From: Fictibacillus fluitans | GTDB lineage: Bacteria; Bacillota; Bacilli; Bacillales; Fictibacillaceae | DNA length: 40,689 bases | NCBI RefSeq assembly: GCF_030418125.1 | Contig: NZ_JAUHTR010000026.1 | Coordinates: 1 to 40,689, forward strand | Reading direction: 5' to 3' | Part shown: positions 32,740-40,618 of the stretch, in pieces | How positions within the stretch are numbered: position 1 is the first letter of the stretch | Layout: each line of letters begins with the position of its first letter | Notes under the pieces: generated by a model | Database searches by the model: none | Told to the model about the DNA's origin: nothing | Seen by the model: the letters and a program-made list of their open reading frames with translations, nothing else | Position numbers and translations under genes: made by a program

Positions 32740-33525
32740 ATGTCGTATTTATCTATCTTTTTTCAATATGCAGGACAGTATTTAAAAACACGGTTGACCT
32801 ACCGGGCTGATATGCTGGTAGAAATCTTTTCCGATTTGCTGTTTCAGGCTGTAAATCTTATTTTTATTCTGGTTGTATTCGGCCATACCAGCCTGCTCAG
32901 CGGGTGGAGCAAGGACGAAATGGTTTTTATCTATGGTTTCTTTCTTGTTCCCTTTGCCATTTTTGGTGCCTTTTTTAACATTTGGGATTTTACGGACAGA
33001 TATATTGTCAAAGGGGAGATGGACCGGATCCTGACCAGGCCGATTCATAGCCTGTTCCAGATTATCCTTGAGCGGATGGAGCTGGAATCCTTGTTTGGTG
33101 TAATTACGGGGCTTGGTATCATGTTTTATTCCGGACACCAACTGGGCTTAAGCTTACATTGGTACGATCCGTTCGTTTTTGTCCTGCTTGTTGCCGGCGG
33201 GGCGCTCGTTTATGCGGGTATCTTTGTTGCTCTGGCGAGTATCGGGTTTTGGTCCGACAGCAAAACGGATATTATGCCGATGATGTACAACATCGGAAAT
33301 TATGGCCGTTACCCGGTTAATATCTATAACCGTATTATTCGTTATGTATTAACTTGGATCCTTCCTTTTGCCTTTGTCGGGGTTTATCCGTCTGCCTATT
33401 TTTTAGGCAGGGACGAATGGTACGGGTATGCATTTTTCACTCCGGTGATCGGGGTCATCTTCTTTGGCCTTTCGGTTGTCTTCTGGAATTATGGCGTTAC
33501 CAAATACAGGGGCGCAGGAAATTAA
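32740..33525 (+). CDS. ABC-2 family transporter permease (COG3694-like)
   Basis: A 261-aa membrane protein with six predicted segments. LKTRLTYRADMLVEIFSDLL and the GEMDRILTRPIHSLFQIILER loop match the second permease of this ABC-2 group. ATG 32740 follows GGGAGG at slightly long spacing, 7 bp after the previous gene. A terminator ends the three-gene operon. Confidence 0.85.
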   Translation: MSYLSIFFQYAGQYLKTRLTYRADMLVEIFSDLLFQAVNLIFILVVFGHTSLLSGWSKDEMVFIYGFFLVPFAIFGAFFNIWDFTDRYIVKGEMDRILTRPIHSLFQIILERMELESLFGVITGLGIMFYSGHQLGLSLHWYDPFVFVLLVAGGALVYAGIFVALASIGFWSDSKTDIMPMMYNIGNYGRYPVNIYNRIIRYVLTWILPFAFVGVYPSAYFLGRDEWYGYAFFTPVIGVIFFGLSVVFWNYGVTKYRGAGN

Positions 33526-33530
33526 CGGAT

Positions 33531-33560
33531 AAAAGACACCTCAAATGGGGTGTCTTTTTT
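33531..33560 (+). terminator. Terminator of ABC-2 operon
   Basis: The AAAAGACACC/GGTGTCTTTT stem with an 8-nt loop ends in T6. Confidence 0.88.
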
Positions 33561-33637
33561 ATGTCTTCATACTTAGGCGGTATCTATGGTAACAGGAAAA
33601 AAGGAGTGCGTTTTTTACATTAATTATATAGTTATTT

Positions 33638-33652
33638 AACCTTATAAAGGTT
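33638..33652. repeat. Short inverted repeat upstream of the protease gene
   Basis: AACCTT-ATA-AAGGTT is symmetric and lies about 118 bp before the protease start. It could be an operator; no promoter of good quality is visible (best -10 candidate TATGCT at 33734-33739). Confidence 0.3.
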
Positions 33653-33769
33653 CTAAATACGAAGTTATTGGTAGATAGTATTCATCTTTCAACAATTATG
33701 TAAAATTTTCTTTATTTTCTGCGAATTTACTACTATGCTAAAAGTATCCCAAACAAAGGAGTGATCAAT

Positions 33770-34939
33770 TTGATCAAGAAGTTCATGGCAGTAGCCGCTG
33801 TATTACCAATTGTTGTGTCTTTAGCTTCCCCTGCACAAGCTGCAACACAGGTTTCACAAAAAACAGCTGTGAAAGCAGAAGTAGCACCGAACGAAATTAT
33901 TGTAAAATTTAAAAAGGGTGTATCTTCAGCCAAAACAAAAGCGATCCATTCAAAATCTGACGCTCAGCTTGTTGAAAAAGAACAAGGGTTCCAAGTGGTT
34001 AAAGTTAAGGATGGCGATGTAAAAGGGGCCATTAAGGAATACAAAAATAATGCAAACGTAGAATATGCGGAACCAAACTATACATATAAAGCAACCTATA
34101 CACCGAATGATCCATATTTTTCTTCTTATCAATATGCACCTCAAAAAGTAGGGGCCCAGTCCGCCTGGGACGTTACCCGGGGATCGTCATCTGTAAAAGT
34201 CGCCATTGTCGATACAGGTGTTGACTACAACCATCCCGATCTGGCAGGCAAAGTGGTTAAAGGATATGATTACGTCGACAATGACAGTGATCCGATGGAT
34301 TTAAACCAGCATGGTACGCATTGCGCGGGTATCGCAGCGGCTTTGACAAACAACAGCCGTGGTATTGCCGGGATGGCGCCAAACGTTTCCGTATTGGCAG
34401 TCCGTGTGCTTGATGCAAACGGAAGCGGTTCTCTTGATGACGTGGCAAGCGGCATCCGCTATGCGGCAGATCAAGGAGCCAAAGTTATTTCTCTCAGCCT
34501 TGGCGGGCCAAGCTCTGCAACCACGCTTCAAAGTGCGGTAAGCTACGCGGCAAGCAAAGGTTCTGTAGTGGTAGCGGCTGCCGGCAACGAGAGCACTTCT
34601 GCTCCAAGTTACCCTGCATACTACTCTTCAGCTATCGCTGTTGCAGCAACAGACCAGAATGACCGTCTTGCTTCTTTCTCCAACTACGGTTCTTGGGTAG
34701 ATGTAGCGGCTCCAGGGGTTAACATTCTTTCCACAGTACCTGGCGGAAACTATGCTTATCTTTCCGGAACAAGCATGGCCACTCCTCTAGTCGCTGGTGT
34801 AGCCGGACTGCTGGCTTCACAGGGGAAGAGCGCATCACAGATTCGCGCGTCCATTGAAAACACCGCAGACAAAATTTCCGGTACCGGAACTTATTTCTCC
34901 AAAGGGCGTGTAAACGCAGCAAACGCGGTTCGTTATTAA
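33770..34939 (+). CDS. Secreted subtilisin/thermitase-like serine protease (S8)
   Basis: A 389-aa preproenzyme. The Sec signal peptide ends near SPAQA (about residue 24). The propeptide (about 25-108) contains the inhibitor_I9-like EIIVKFKKG and ends near VEYAEPNY. The catalytic domain has D148 (VDTGVDYNHPD), H181 (QHGTHCAG), the oxyanion Asn273 (AAAGNES) and S335 (GTSMATP). The HGTHCAG cysteine is shared with thermitase and proteinase K. I start at TTG 33770 because AAAGGAGTGATC is well spaced to it; GTG 33761 overlaps that site. It is transcribed alone and presumably feeds peptides to the importer and peptidase nearby. Confidence 0.93.
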   Translation: MIKKFMAVAAVLPIVVSLASPAQAATQVSQKTAVKAEVAPNEIIVKFKKGVSSAKTKAIHSKSDAQLVEKEQGFQVVKVKDGDVKGAIKEYKNNANVEYAEPNYTYKATYTPNDPYFSSYQYAPQKVGAQSAWDVTRGSSSVKVAIVDTGVDYNHPDLAGKVVKGYDYVDNDSDPMDLNQHGTHCAGIAAALTNNSRGIAGMAPNVSVLAVRVLDANGSGSLDDVASGIRYAADQGAKVISLSLGGPSSATTLQSAVSYAASKGSVVVAAAGNESTSAPSYPAYYSSAIAVAATDQNDRLASFSNYGSWVDVAAPGVNILSTVPGGNYAYLSGTSMATPLVAGVAGLLASQGKSASQIRASIENTADKISGTGTYFSKGRVNAANAVRY

Positions 34940-34948
34940 TCAACGTGT

Positions 34949-34985
34949 AAAAGACAGCGGGGCATCAGCTCCGCTGTCTTTTTTA
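34949..34985 (+). terminator. Terminator of the protease gene
   Basis: A 12-bp stem AAAAGACAGCGG/CCGCTGTCTTTT with a 10-nt loop is followed by more T. Confidence 0.9.
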
Positions 34986-35057
34986 TGGAAAGGCCCGGAC
35001 CTGTCCTAATCCCTGCGGGTGAAGCATAAACTTCTACCAAGGGATGGTGGACGGAGT

Positions 35058-35477
35058 ATGTACCTCGCGATGCTTTTCTTATCAGGATTTATTGTATTCA
35101 AAAGCCTGCAGTCCCTTTTTTCTCACCCGGTAATGAAGCATCAGCTTATGTCGTTGAATCACCTTTTGGTATTGATGACCGTATATTTAACCATTATTTT
35201 GGGCTTTGGCCTAATGTACACTTCGCTGCTCTTGATGGACATCCATGTACTCGAGAAAGATGGATTGGTAATCGGGCATCAGCATTTTTTTTTCGTGATT
35301 GATGACGCGATGTATTTCAGTTCGATGACGATGCTTTCAGTAGGGTATGGAGATCTCACACCAATGGGTTTTGGCAGATGGCTTTCTATTCTGGAGGCGC
35401 TTATCGGATATCTGCTCCCGGCGGCATTTGTTCTGAATTCTGTCATTGACCGAAACCCTCCATCAAAAAGGTTGTAG
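35058..35477 (+). CDS. Two-TM potassium channel-like protein (Ion_trans_2)
   Basis: A 139-aa membrane protein. The selectivity-filter motif SVGYGD (94-99) lies after a pore helix (DAMYFSSMTML) and before a last membrane helix (WLSILEALIGYLLPAAFVL). Hydrophobic segments also lie at about 2-20 and 33-60, so one extra helix may precede the usual two. There is no RCK or other ligand domain. ATG 35058 is chosen over GTG 35019, which has no RBS; GGTGG upstream of 35058 is only fair. It would form a tetrameric channel. Confidence 0.8.
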   Translation: MYLAMLFLSGFIVFKSLQSLFSHPVMKHQLMSLNHLLVLMTVYLTIILGFGLMYTSLLLMDIHVLEKDGLVIGHQHFFFVIDDAMYFSSMTMLSVGYGDLTPMGFGRWLSILEALIGYLLPAAFVLNSVIDRNPPSKRL

Positions 35478-35536
35478 GAAGACAAAGAATTGGTTACCCT
35501 CTTTATATGGAAACAACTTAAGCAGGAGGGATACTA

Positions 35537-36007
35537 ATGGCAGTTGCGACAGGACAAAAAGCGCCGGATTTCACATTGCCGGCAAGCAACGGGAAAGAAG
35601 CTGCGTTATCGGATTTTAATGGGAAAAATGTGGTTTTGTATTTTTACCCGAAAGATATGACGCCGGGATGTACTACCCAGGCTTGCGATTTCAGGGACAA
35701 GCATAAGGAATTTCAGGATTTGGATACGGTTATTCTTGGCGTAAGCACAGATCCGCTTTCAAGACATGAGAAATTTATCGATAAGTACGGTCTTCCATTT
35801 TTACTGCTCGCTGATGAAGAGCATAAAGCGGCAGAGCTGTTTGATGTATGGAAGCTCAAAAAGAACTTCGGAAAAGAATATATGGGGATCGAACGGTCGA
35901 CTTTTGTTATTGATAAGGAAGGTACGCTTGTAAAAGAATATAGGAAAGTGAAGGTCAAAGAACATATTGACGAAGTACTGGCCTATATCCGGGATAACTT
36001 AAAGTAA
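35537..36007 (+). CDS. bcp: Thioredoxin-dependent thiol peroxidase Bcp (YgaF)
   Basis: A 156-aa atypical peroxiredoxin of the Bcp/PrxQ type. The peroxidatic Cys45 and resolving Cys50 lie in TPGCTTQACDF, with YFYPKD before them and a C-terminal GIERSTFVIDKEG strand. It reduces peroxides using thioredoxin in the cytosol. RBS AGGAGGG is 7 nt before ATG 35537. The neighbour perR a few genes away is part of peroxide control, but I see no PerR box directly in front of bcp. Confidence 0.95.
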   Translation: MAVATGQKAPDFTLPASNGKEAALSDFNGKNVVLYFYPKDMTPGCTTQACDFRDKHKEFQDLDTVILGVSTDPLSRHEKFIDKYGLPFLLLADEEHKAAELFDVWKLKKNFGKEYMGIERSTFVIDKEGTLVKEYRKVKVKEHIDEVLAYIRDNLK

Positions 36008-36010
36008 TAA

Positions 36011-36044
36011 AAAAGAATGCTGCAAACACTGCAGCATTCTTTTT
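36011..36044. terminator. Bidirectional terminator between bcp and sspH
   Basis: A 13-bp stem AAAAGAATGCTGC with its complement and a 7-nt loop lies between two convergent genes. It overlaps the sspH stop codon. Confidence 0.9.
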
Positions 36045-36222
36045 AATGTTCCTCGAGATCTGAAACGGGAACTTCCATATCATGTGCCGGGTTTTCATTG
36101 GGGTGTACCCAGGCGGTTCCGCTTGCGGAGTTTACCGATTCAATCCATACCGGCTTTCCGTAATAATGAACTTCAATCTCGCTGGGAGAGGTAATAATTT
36201 GTTTTGCACGGTCTGTGTTCAT
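36043..36222 (-). CDS. sspH: Small acid-soluble spore protein H
   Basis: A 59-aa protein that starts MNTDRAKQIITSPSEIEVHY, continues with YGKPVWIES, and ends MEVPVSDLEEH. The RAKxI...SP...V.Y.G.PVWI...A.V...EVPV..L pattern is the H-type SASP family, a minor spore-core protein. ATG 36222 has AAAGGAG about 10 nt upstream. Minus-strand DNA before it contains GTATA, then AATACTA about 17 bp later, a plausible sigma-G promoter. It is short and easily missed. Confidence 0.85.
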   Translation of the reverse strand: MNTDRAKQIITSPSEIEVHYYGKPVWIESVNSASGTAWVHPNENPAHDMEVPVSDLEEH

Positions 36223-36368
36223 GGGTATTGTACTCCTTTTTTATTTTTAGTATTGAACCGATTTTGCCTGTGTATACTTTTGGCTTAAATATAAGCATGC
36301 TGAAAGAAATCGTGATAATATTGAATTGTTGGAATTTTTGTAAGATACATAGAACAGGGGGACTTTAC

Positions 36369-37478
36369 ATGCTTGACCAGAGAGTGGTTACTCTTGCCAA
36401 AACACTTCTTCACCATTCCGTTCAATTGAAGAAGGGAGAACGGGTTCTGATTACTTCGCCGCTGACTGCCCGCCCTTTGATAAAAGCGCTGATTAAAGAA
36501 GCCTATGCAATGGGGGCCTATCCGTATGTTAACCTGTATGATGACGAGATAAACCGGTATTTGTATACGGGTTTTGAAGCTGAACAGCTGGAAACCTCCA
36601 TGCAATGGGACCTCAAGAGAGTGAAGGAAGTGGATGCTTATATCTCCATTTCAAGTTCAGAAAACGATTCCGAGCTTTCTGAAGTTCCAGGGGAGAAATT
36701 CCGCCTGCGCGGTGAATACTTTAAGCCGGTTCAAAAAGTTATCATAAACGACCGCAAATGGGTACTGCTGAATTATCCGACCCAAGGTCTCGCACAAAAG
36801 GCGAAAATGAGTTATGAAGCATTTACGAATTTTCTTCTTGATGTCTGTAACGTTGATTACGAAAAAATGGATCAGGCCCAGCAGCCTTTAAAGGAACTAA
36901 TGGAACGCACGGATAAAGTAAGGATCGTTTCACCGGGTACAGATCTCACCTTCTCCATTAAAGGTATTCCTGCTGTGAAATGTGCAGGGGAAAATAACAT
37001 CCCGGATGGTGAGGTATTTACAGCTCCGGTCAAGGATAGTGTGAACGGCACAATCACATACAATACTCCTTGTCCATACCGCGGAACTGTATTTAACAAT
37101 GTAAGCCTTACATTCAAGGATGGAAAAATTGTTGAAGCAACAGCTGATAATTCTGATAAAATCAATGAGATTTTTGATACAGATGAAGGAGCGCGTTTTG
37201 TCGGGGAGTTTGCGATTGGTGTAAATCCGATGATTTTGCATCCGATGGGAGATATCCTGTTTGACGAAAAAATAGCGGGAAGCATCCACTTTACACCGGG
37301 TGAAGCTTATGAGGATGCGGATAACGGTAACCGTTCTTCCGTTCACTGGGATATGGTGCTCATTCAGCGGCCGGAGTATGGCGGTGGAGAGCTGTATTTT
37401 GATGACGTTCTTATCCGGAAGGATGGACTGTTTGTCATTCCTGAACTTGAAGGGCTGAACCCGCAGCATTTAAAATAA
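36369..37478 (+). CDS. M29-family aminopeptidase (AmpS/PepS-like)
   Basis: A 369-aa metallo-aminopeptidase that removes N-terminal residues from peptides. Metal-ligand candidates in family order are E215 (PDGEVFTAP), E280 (FVGEFAIG), H307 (GSIHFTPGEAY) and H326/D328 (SVHWDM). The length and the N-terminal LAKTLLHHSVQLKKGERVLI region fit the family. GGGGGAC precedes ATG 36369; an ORF start at 36204 would run through the divergent sspH promoter. It is transcribed alone. Confidence 0.93.
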   Translation: MLDQRVVTLAKTLLHHSVQLKKGERVLITSPLTARPLIKALIKEAYAMGAYPYVNLYDDEINRYLYTGFEAEQLETSMQWDLKRVKEVDAYISISSSENDSELSEVPGEKFRLRGEYFKPVQKVIINDRKWVLLNYPTQGLAQKAKMSYEAFTNFLLDVCNVDYEKMDQAQQPLKELMERTDKVRIVSPGTDLTFSIKGIPAVKCAGENNIPDGEVFTAPVKDSVNGTITYNTPCPYRGTVFNNVSLTFKDGKIVEATADNSDKINEIFDTDEGARFVGEFAIGVNPMILHPMGDILFDEKIAGSIHFTPGEAYEDADNGNRSSVHWDMVLIQRPEYGGGELYFDDVLIRKDGLFVIPELEGLNPQHLK

Positions 37479-37547
37479 AAAAATTAGCAAAACAAATGGT
37501 ACCGCAGATTCGAAAGTGCATAGAATTTAGTATTAACTCTTCCAATC

Positions 37548-37576
37548 AGTGCGGGATTCGTTCCCGCACTTTTTTC
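37548..37576 (+). terminator. Terminator of the aminopeptidase gene
   Basis: The AGTGCGGGA/TCCCGCACT stem with a 5-nt loop is followed by T6, 70 bp after the stop codon. Confidence 0.88.
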
Positions 37577-37611
37577 TTTGATCACTTTTTTAATTACCGG
37601 GAGGAAGCACC

Positions 37612-38562
37612 ATGAACATTGTGACATCAGCAAAAATCAGACAAGATCTTCAGGAAGCACTCTTGGAGCGTTTTCCCGAAGAGAAATTTTATTTCCACGA
37701 AAGCATCAGCGAAGCGCAAAGTAATTTAAAAAATGCAGAAATATTAATTACCCTGGGGGAAGATTTAAACAGGGAGTACCTTGAAGAAGCGGTTCATTTA
37801 AAATGGATTATGGTCATATCGGCCGGAATGGACAGAATGCCGTTTCAGGTCATCAAGGAAAAGGGGATATTGGTGACAAATGCAAGAGGCATTCATAAAA
37901 CCCCGATGGCCGAGTATACACTGGGCATGATGCTGCAGACAGCAAGACAGGCTAAAACCTTGATCAAGCACCAGGAACAGAGAATATGGGACAGAAGTGT
38001 TCCGATGAGTGAAATATCAGGCCGGGTCATTGGTATTTTGGGAGCAGGGGCTATTGGAAGCGAAATTGCCAGGCTTTCGAAGGCGTTCGGCATGACTACG
38101 CTTGGCTTCAATAGAAGCGGGGAGGATGTTGAATATGTGGACAGGATGTATTCGGAAAGGGAGTTGGATTCCATCCTTCAGGAGAGCGACTATCTTGTTT
38201 CTGTGCTTCCTGCAACAGAGGAAACAAGGGGCTTTCTATCACACGAGCATTTTCGCCTTATGAAGAAATCGGCTGTGTTCATCAACATAGGAAGGGGAAC
38301 GACGGTTGTCCAGGAAGATTTGAAATTGGCTCTTGAGCAAGGGGAGATCGCTCATGCTGTTCTCGACGTGTTTGAAGAAGAGCCGCTTCCTGCAGAACAC
38401 CCGCTCTGGAATATGGACAATGTCACCATTACCCCCCATCTTTCGGGCATTTCTCCTTTATATCAGTACAGGGCGATTCAGCTGTTTGCAGAGAACCTGG
38501 AGAAATATAAGAAGAAAGACCCTGATTTAGCCAATATTGTTGCAGTAGAGCGGGGCTATTGA
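37612..38562 (+). CDS. D-2-hydroxyacid dehydrogenase family protein
   Basis: A 316-aa NAD(P)-dependent oxidoreductase of the D-isomer-specific 2-hydroxyacid dehydrogenase family. The nucleotide loop GILGAGAIGS (141-150) and the catalytic R228 (NIGRGTT), E257 (DVFEEEPLP) and H276 (ITPHLSG) are all present. The substrate is unknown: phosphoglycerate, glyoxylate or other 2-oxoacids are possible. RBS GGGAGGAAGC precedes ATG 37612. It lies 82 bp before perR on the same strand, but perR has its own promoter. Confidence 0.92.
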   Translation: MNIVTSAKIRQDLQEALLERFPEEKFYFHESISEAQSNLKNAEILITLGEDLNREYLEEAVHLKWIMVISAGMDRMPFQVIKEKGILVTNARGIHKTPMAEYTLGMMLQTARQAKTLIKHQEQRIWDRSVPMSEISGRVIGILGAGAIGSEIARLSKAFGMTTLGFNRSGEDVEYVDRMYSERELDSILQESDYLVSVLPATEETRGFLSHEHFRLMKKSAVFINIGRGTTVVQEDLKLALEQGEIAHAVLDVFEEEPLPAEHPLWNMDNVTITPHLSGISPLYQYRAIQLFAENLEKYKKKDPDLANIVAVERGY

Positions 38563-38592
38563 TTGACAAATGCAGGCATTCCAAGATACACT
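38563..38592 (+). promoter_or_regulatory. Sigma-A promoter of perR
   Basis: TTGACA (38563-38568) and TACACT (38587-38592) are separated by 18 bp. The -35 starts right after the stop codon of the dehydrogenase gene. Confidence 0.8.
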
Positions 38593-38594
38593 AT

Positions 38595-38609
38595 TTATAA
38601 ATATTACAA
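38595..38609. promoter_or_regulatory. PerR box in the perR promoter
   Basis: TTATAAATATTACAA matches the PerR/Fur-type consensus TTATAATNATTATAA at 12 of 14 defined positions. It begins 3 bp downstream of the -10, over the transcription start, which fits autorepression as known for B. subtilis perR. Confidence 0.75.
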
Positions 38610-38644
38610 TGTAAGAATATCTTTTGAGAGCGAGGTGCATGACG

Positions 38645-39088
38645 ATGTCTGAAGTACGCATTAATGAAGCGATTGATACATTAAAGCAGTCTGGAGTACG
38701 CATAACTCCTCAGCGTCATGCGATTCTGGAACATTTGATACAATCAATGACCCATCCAACCGCAGATGAAATATATAAATCCCTGGAAGGCAAGTTTCCC
38801 AATATGAGTGTAGCGACGGTTTATAACAACCTTCGTGTATTTAAAGAAGTTGGTCTCGTTAAGGAGCTGACGTACGGAGATGCCTCCAGCCGTTTTGATT
38901 GCGTCACTACCGAGCACTATCACATCATTTGTGAAGGGTGCGGCAAAATAGTGGATTTCCATTATCCAGGATTGGATGAGGTGGAGGCACTGGCCGAGTC
39001 GGTTACAGGTTTTGATGTGGGCCATCACCGCATGGAGATCTATGGTACATGCCCGGATTGCAGAAGCAATAAAACAAAAATAAGCTGA
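38645..39088 (+). CDS. perR: Peroxide stress regulator PerR
   Basis: A 147-aa Fur-family repressor that senses hydrogen peroxide by metal-catalysed histidine oxidation. The winged-helix reads [12 protein letters not shown] and [14 protein letters not shown]. Regulatory metal ligands H37, D85, H91, H93 and D104 and structural zinc cysteines C96, C99, C136 and C139 fall at the same numbers as in B. subtilis PerR. This supports ATG 38645, which also has GAGGTG 7 nt upstream; a longer reading from 38624 would include the RBS. Its own promoter carries a PerR box. Confidence 0.97.
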   Translation: MSEVRINEAIDTLKQSGVRITPQRHAILEHLIQSMTHPTADEIYKSLEGKFPNMSVATVYNNLRVFKEVGLVKELTYGDASSRFDCVTTEHYHIICEGCGKIVDFHYPGLDEVEALAESVTGFDVGHHRMEIYGTCPDCRSNKTKIS

Positions 39089-39119
39089 ACCAGCTTGGCT
39101 GGATTCAGCTTATTTTTTT
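39076..39119. terminator. Bidirectional terminator between perR and ygzB
   Basis: A long stem (39076-39094 / 39098-39117) with one bulged A and a TTG loop overlaps both stop codons of the convergent genes. Confidence 0.9.
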
Positions 39120-39478
39120 GTCGCCTGTCTCATGGCGCGTCTGGAATTGTATTTTTCATCAAATTCAACGCCCTCGAGGTTTTTATCAAGTGTCAATGGC
39201 TGGTTGCAGGACATACAGGCATCTGCCCGCCCTAAAACCTTTGTTACCTTATTACAATTCGGGCAGACCACCTGGACCGCATTCGTCGAGATCATCCCGA
39301 TCCAAAAATAAACTCCAGCACTTGCAAGGGTTGCAAGAAACCCGATTAACATAAATAATGACATTAGTATATAATGGCTTCTGAAGTACAGTCCGGCGTA
39401 CATAATAATAATTCCGATAAACACAAGACTCAGGGCAAACGTGCGTATTTTATTGATCTTGCTCGTATATTTTATCAT
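39110..39478 (-). CDS. ygzB: YgzB, UPF0295 membrane protein with zinc-ribbon-like cysteines
   Basis: A 122-aa protein with two membrane segments (about 14-31 and 37-63) and a cytosolic tail carrying CPNC (72-75) and a second CxxC (CMSC, near residue 88), a zinc-ribbon-like pattern. The ending [15 protein letters not shown] is typical of the YgzB family. Function unknown. ATG 39478 has GGAGGGACAACC. Convergence with perR and divergence from ygxA match the B. subtilis order. Confidence 0.88.
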   Translation of the reverse strand: MIKYTSKINKIRTFALSLVFIGIIIMYAGLYFRSHYILMSLFMLIGFLATLASAGVYFWIGMISTNAVQVVCPNCNKVTKVLGRADACMSCNQPLTLDKNLEGVEFDEKYNSRRAMRQATKK

Positions 39479-39587
39479 GGTTGTCCCTCCTACCTAACAG
39501 TATACAAGGACTTGGAAAAAAAGAAAGGATTTTCAGCCCATACGTTGAATTGGTTTGAAGACCGAAATCAGAACGGGAGTTGAAGGC

Positions 39588-40454
39588 ATGGAAGACTTGT
39601 TACGCCCGCTTTATCAGGAAAGGGCAAGTAACGAAAACACATTGGGAGTGCTGTTAATTGAAAGCAACAAACCGTTTAGCCCATTAACGGACAACTTTGA
39701 CAGCATCATATTTATCATTGTCACAAAAGGGGAAAAACCCTGGGGCGTAAAACATTATGAATATGGTGGCAAAATCACAGCCTTACATATCGTAACGGAG
39801 GACCAGCTGAACCAATGGCTTCTTCTTGGATCGAACCGCCGTGTGGTTGATTGGGTTGTAAACGGAAAAGTCCTGTTTAACCGAAACGAATACATTACGG
39901 ATCTTCGTGACCGGATGGACAAGTTTCCCGTACCGGAAAGGTCCAAGAAAATAACCATTGAGTTCGGCAAGCTGCTCCGCCGTTTTTCCGACGGAAAGGA
40001 ATTGTTTCACAGCGAACAGTACCTTGATTCATTCAATCATATTCTGCATGCCTTGCATCACCTGGCACGGCTGGCTGTGATTGAACGCGGATTTCATCCC
40101 GAAATTACGGTCTGGAATCAGGTGAAAGTGATCGAGCCCCAAATTTACAAGCTATATGAAGAGCTTATCACCGGAAATGAACCTATTGAAAAAAGGATTG
40201 AACTTCTGTTAATTGCAAGCGAGTTTTCCATCAGTTCCAAAACAAAGCTTGGCGCCGGCCATTTGCTGAGTGTATTTCAGGAACAAACCGAATGGTCTGT
40301 CGCAGAATTAATGGAACATCGTGAAGTCACTGATTATTCTATTGATCTAACTATCCTTCTTGAGCACCTGATCGAAAAGGGGATCGTCCATGTAATCAGG
40401 CAGGAAACAAAGGGAAAACACTTGTATCACCGTCACTACACCACTAAATTATAA
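39588..40454 (+). CDS. ygxA: YgxA, nucleotidyltransferase-like protein
   Basis: A 288-aa protein of the YgxA family, always found next to an rRNA operon in related genomes. The N-terminal part (LLIESNKPFSPLTDNFDSII) resembles a nucleotidyltransferase-like fold with a reduced acidic motif (DNFD). A helical middle (HSEQYLDSFNHILHALHHLARL) and a winged-helix-like C-terminus follow. Activity is not established. ATG 39588 has GGGAG 8 nt upstream; a TTG at 39555 is less likely. Confidence 0.88.
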   Translation: MEDLLRPLYQERASNENTLGVLLIESNKPFSPLTDNFDSIIFIIVTKGEKPWGVKHYEYGGKITALHIVTEDQLNQWLLLGSNRRVVDWVVNGKVLFNRNEYITDLRDRMDKFPVPERSKKITIEFGKLLRRFSDGKELFHSEQYLDSFNHILHALHHLARLAVIERGFHPEITVWNQVKVIEPQIYKLYEELITGNEPIEKRIELLLIASEFSISSKTKLGAGHLLSVFQEQTEWSVAELMEHREVTDYSIDLTILLEHLIEKGIVHVIRQETKGKHLYHRHYTTKL

Positions 40455-40472
40455 AAAAGCACAACTTTTTTC
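40453..40472 (+). terminator. Weak stem-loop after ygxA
   Basis: AAAAAAG/CTTTTTT with a short loop lies directly after the stop. It is AT-only and could equally act as upstream A/T tracts (UP element) for the rrn promoter. Confidence 0.35.
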
Positions 40473-40482
40473 GAAAAAGGTG

Positions 40483-40512
40483 TTGACCACTTTCTAGCTA
40501 ACATGGTATATT
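40483..40512 (+). promoter_or_regulatory. rRNA operon promoter P1
   Basis: TTGACC (40483-40488) and TATATT (40507-40512) are separated by 18 bp and preceded by A/T tracts. It is the upstream member of the tandem promoter pair usual for Bacillus rrn operons. Confidence 0.8.
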
Positions 40513-40579
40513 ACTACTTGTCGCTGAAACGACGCGGCAAACAAACGAAACAAACGAAATAAACAAAGCAAAAAAGTGG

Positions 40580-40608
40580 TTGACACCTTTCGTCAAAGGT
40601 GCTATTAT
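40580..40608 (+). promoter_or_regulatory. rRNA operon promoter P2
   Basis: TTGACA (40580-40585) and TATTAT (40603-40608) are separated by 17 bp, with CACCTTT-CGTC-AAAGGTG dyad symmetry filling the spacer. It lies about 70 bp downstream of the P1 start. Confidence 0.9.
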
Positions 40609-40618
40609 AAGAAAGTCG

